Shown here piece after piece: positions 62,156 to 64,000 of a stretch of 64,000 nt of DNA. Positions within the stretch are counted from its first letter, which is position 1. The number at the start of each line of letters is the position of its first letter. A model generated the notes under the pieces. The model saw only the letters and a list, made by a program, of their open reading frames with translations, did not search any database and was not told the origin of the DNA. This DNA comes from Acetivibrio cellulolyticus CD2 (GTDB lineage Bacteria; Bacillota; Clostridia; Acetivibrionales; Acetivibrionaceae), in assembly GCF_000179595.2 (NCBI RefSeq), contig NZ_JH556653.1:794532-858531 (forward strand). The letters run 5' to 3'. The position numbers and the translations under genes are program-made.

Positions 62156-64000
62156 TTAGTTAATTGAACGCACAGAAACAACCTCTATGTAATCCATTTT
62201 ATCAACACCTCGATCAAGCAAAAGTTGAATTTGGTTTCCTCCTCCAGGCAAATATTTATCTGCATTCAAGTCGATTTGCGGACCGACAGGACCTGTCGCA
62301 ACAGGTATTTCCACTCCATCTTTAACCCTATATTCAACCACTTTGCCACAATCAGTCTTCCAGTTTGACTTTACTGCCAGTTGATTTCTAACATAATCAA
62401 CTCCAGTTATATTATCAGGTGTAGCAAAATTTCCCGGGCTGGTAACAGGTTGAGCATTATCTAATGCCATCTCAAATGTATCTCCCGATTTGAGAGTCGT
62501 TTTATTTGGCGTAAACCCTTCAGGCCAAGGTGATTCACCTTTTACCAAAGCAATATAAGAATCGGAAGCATCTGTAGCCGATGCATATTTACCCCCAGCA
62601 GCATCAACAAACTCCTTATATGTTTTTGGTGATCCTTCTTTTACGGCCGCTTCAACTGCATCAGCCGCCGCAGATGTATTAATTTTCAGGTTGTCAAAAT
62701 CAGATGGCTTGATTCCCAAATCATCAAGTTTGTTAATCATGTCAGGAGATATGCCATTATTAATTGCTTTGGCAGCATCGTCTCCATACTTGGTTATAAG
62801 CTCGCTTGCCTCTTCTAAGGCTTCATTTCCTCCGCGTTTTGCAATATTCTCCACTACATCATCAGCAACGCCGGTGCCTTTAAGTCCATCTATCAATTCA
62901 TCAGCATGTTTCAAGCCCTCTTCGCCGTTCATCCTCACTATAGCTTCAGCAACTTCATCTCCATGTTTGGCCTGGAATTCAACGACCTCATCCATTTTGC
63001 CCAAAAGTCCCTTAAATAGAGCCTTTATTCCAGGTACAATCTTTTCAATTATCTTAAAGACACCCATAGTTGCCAGATTTAAAAACAGGTCGAGAGCCAA
63101 GTCCCTTGCATATTCGTAATTTCCGGTCTGCCAATACATTATGAGGTCGTTCAGTGTCATAAGCACTGAAATTACACTTACAATATACAACGAGAAGTAT
63201 ATTACCATTAATATAGGATTGGTTGCAGCTATGAAAGCCATTGCAATCGTAACCACATCAATTATGGCAAACACTAATGATGCCAGGCCAATAAGTGTAA
63301 CTAAAACGGTTTCAGCAGTTGAACCTCCTGCCGTTCCTCCGCTTATCATATAACCTGCTGCACCTGTTTCGGGATCTAAAACAATATATCCTGTTCCCTG
63401 CCATTTGTAATAATTCATTTCCTCTTGTGGAATAATGACTATTTTGCCGCCGTTAACTGCATTTAAAAAATCTGTCTTAACGGTAGATGATACCTTAATC
63501 TCATCCAATTTGTCAATATTGTCCTTAGCTATGCTGTATATCGGAATACCACGTGAATTTGCTTCAGAAATCATCTTAATTGTTGAAACCGACGGCACTT
63601 TAAATACCTGTTCGTGTATAACGTGCTCCATTGCCGAACCGATTACTCCGGAGTTCGTCATATATCCGATTTCATTTTCATTATTACCTTCAAGACTTGT
63701 AACTCCAAAAACATCATGATCGACATCTATGTAGAATGAACCGCCGTCAATCTCTACAGGAGCACCAAACATATATTTCACTTTAGGCTGATAACCTGTT
63801 ATTGCCTCACTTACCTGCCGAACAGCACTTACATCCATAACATTTTCTATTATTGAATTTATCCCGTCTAATTGAGCAAAATATGCTTTACCTACACTGT
63901 TTAATATTTCACCCATAACTTCATCGGTATAAATACTTTCTTCAGTAGCTGTATCTTGGATCTTTGAAACCTTGTCCTTAATTGATTGCAGTTCATCTAC
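62156..64000 (-). CDS. Polymorphic toxin with TNT-like C-terminal domain (N-terminus beyond window)
   Basis: The frame is open to the window edge (at least 614 residues visible), so the N-terminus is missing. Visible parts in order: a charged helical region, a globular segment (GGSFYIDVDHDVFGVTSLEG...VIHEQVFKVPSV), then a hydrophobic multi-helix region (VLVTLIGLASLVFAIIDVVT, NPILMVIYFSLYIVSVISVL). A long 'DDxxEAxxxG' helical repeat zone follows, then a C-terminal toxin module (about the last 130 residues). That module ends ATGPVGPQIDLNADKYLPGG and GNQIQLLLD. The 'G-P-x-x-P/Q ... GGGxQ' pattern resembles the TNT NAD-glycohydrolase fold, which is tentative. A putative immunity gene follows. Confidence 0.75.
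   Translation of the reverse strand, partial: VDELQSIKDKVSKIQDTATEESIYTDEVMGEILNSVGKAYFAQLDGINSIIENVMDVSAVRQVSEAITGYQPKVKYMFGAPVEIDGGSFYIDVDHDVFGVTSLEGNNENEIGYMTNSGVIGSAMEHVIHEQVFKVPSVSTIKMISEANSRGIPIYSIAKDNIDKLDEIKVSSTVKTDFLNAVNGGKIVIIPQEEMNYYKWQGTGYIVLDPETGAAGYMISGGTAGGSTAETVLVTLIGLASLVFAIIDVVTIAMAFIAATNPILMVIYFSLYIVSVISVLMTLNDLIMYWQTGNYEYARDLALDLFLNLATMGVFKIIEKIVPGIKALFKGLLGKMDEVVEFQAKHGDEVAEAIVRMNGEEGLKHADELIDGLKGTGVADDVVENIAKRGGNEALEEASELITKYGDDAAKAINNGISPDMINKLDDLGIKPSDFDNLKINTSAAADAVEAAVKEGSPKTYKEFVDAAGGKYASATDASDSYIALVKGESPWPEGFTPNKTTLKSGDTFEMALDNAQPVTSPGNFATPDNITGVDYVRNQLAVKSNWKTDCGKVVEYRVKDGVEIPVATGPVGPQIDLNADKYLPGGGNQIQLLLDRGVDKMDYIEVVSVRSIN

Overview
The window looks like part of the chromosome of an AT-rich, anaerobic, cellulosome-forming, spore-forming clostridium. 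Four gene products carry dockerin modules: a GH8 endoglucanase, a CBM3-GH5 enzyme, a GH44-dockerin-PKD-CBM44 enzyme and a PHP-domain protein. Around them are S-layer-homology proteins, GerM- and SpoIID-like proteins and typical Firmicute housekeeping blocks. The dockerins have an 'SIDFGYMR' style reminiscent of Acetivibrio/Pseudobacteroides-type organisms, but the species cannot be fixed from this sequence alone. No rRNA, tRNA or CRISPR array was seen.

Layout. 1-8.3 kb: the 5' end of pyrG, a long gene-free stretch, a TadG-like pilus protein, then a minus-strand operon of two SLH-domain envelope proteins and an S41 C-terminal-processing protease. 8.6-12.7 kb: a GGDEF-EAL protein followed by an orphan sugar-type solute-binding lipoprotein. 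12.9-16 kb: the dockerin-PHP protein and the GH8 cellulase. 16.3-25.8 kb: a SpoIID-like protein, a PurF paralogue without the glutaminase cysteine, a beta-propeller lipoprotein, a NarL-type two-component system and a membrane acyltransferase. 26-36 kb: an accessory island, described below. 36.2-42 kb: housekeeping genes (MBL hydrolase, argS, DUF1934, murI, ddl, FmdB-type zinc ribbon). 42-46.8 kb: GH5 cellulase, cyclase-family hydrolase, HerA-like ATPase. 47-52.4 kb: an ECF sigma/anti-sigma envelope-stress block, GerM-like lipoprotein and deoC. 52.6-55.4 kb: a sulfur/persulfide module (CoA-disulfide-reductase-like four-domain fusion plus ArsR regulator). 55.6-58.4 kb: PilB/GspE ATPase and an HD-GYP protein. 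58.7-61.3 kb: GH44 enzyme. 61.5-64 kb: a polymorphic toxin, truncated by the window edge, with a putative immunity gene.

The accessory island (about 25.9-36.1 kb) is the most unusual part. It holds an IS110 transposase remnant, a dispersed ~125-nt repeat, a broken nuclease-toxin fragment next to a pentapeptide-repeat protein, an orphan SUKH protein and a truncated endonuclease V. At its centre is a tightly overlapping four-gene cassette at 28821-31692 that I read as an ABC-three-component (ABC-3C, Lamassu-related) defence system. It encodes a 58-residue single-TM protein, a C-terminal-domain protein, a small winged-helix-like middle component and a Rad50/SbcC-like ATPase with a four-cysteine hook. 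The TM peptide ends with, and the next protein begins with, the same short motif (K.DQS.S.V.GDQ..GDK). This suggests that the membrane effector is recruited by motif-motif pairing.

The cellulosomal genes are scattered as single transcription units with long leaders. Some of these leaders have notable secondary structure, for example that of GH44. c-di-GMP turnover proteins (GGDEF-EAL, HD-GYP) sit beside a sugar-binding protein and a pilus ATPase, which would fit coupling of substrate sensing to surface attachment. That link is inference.
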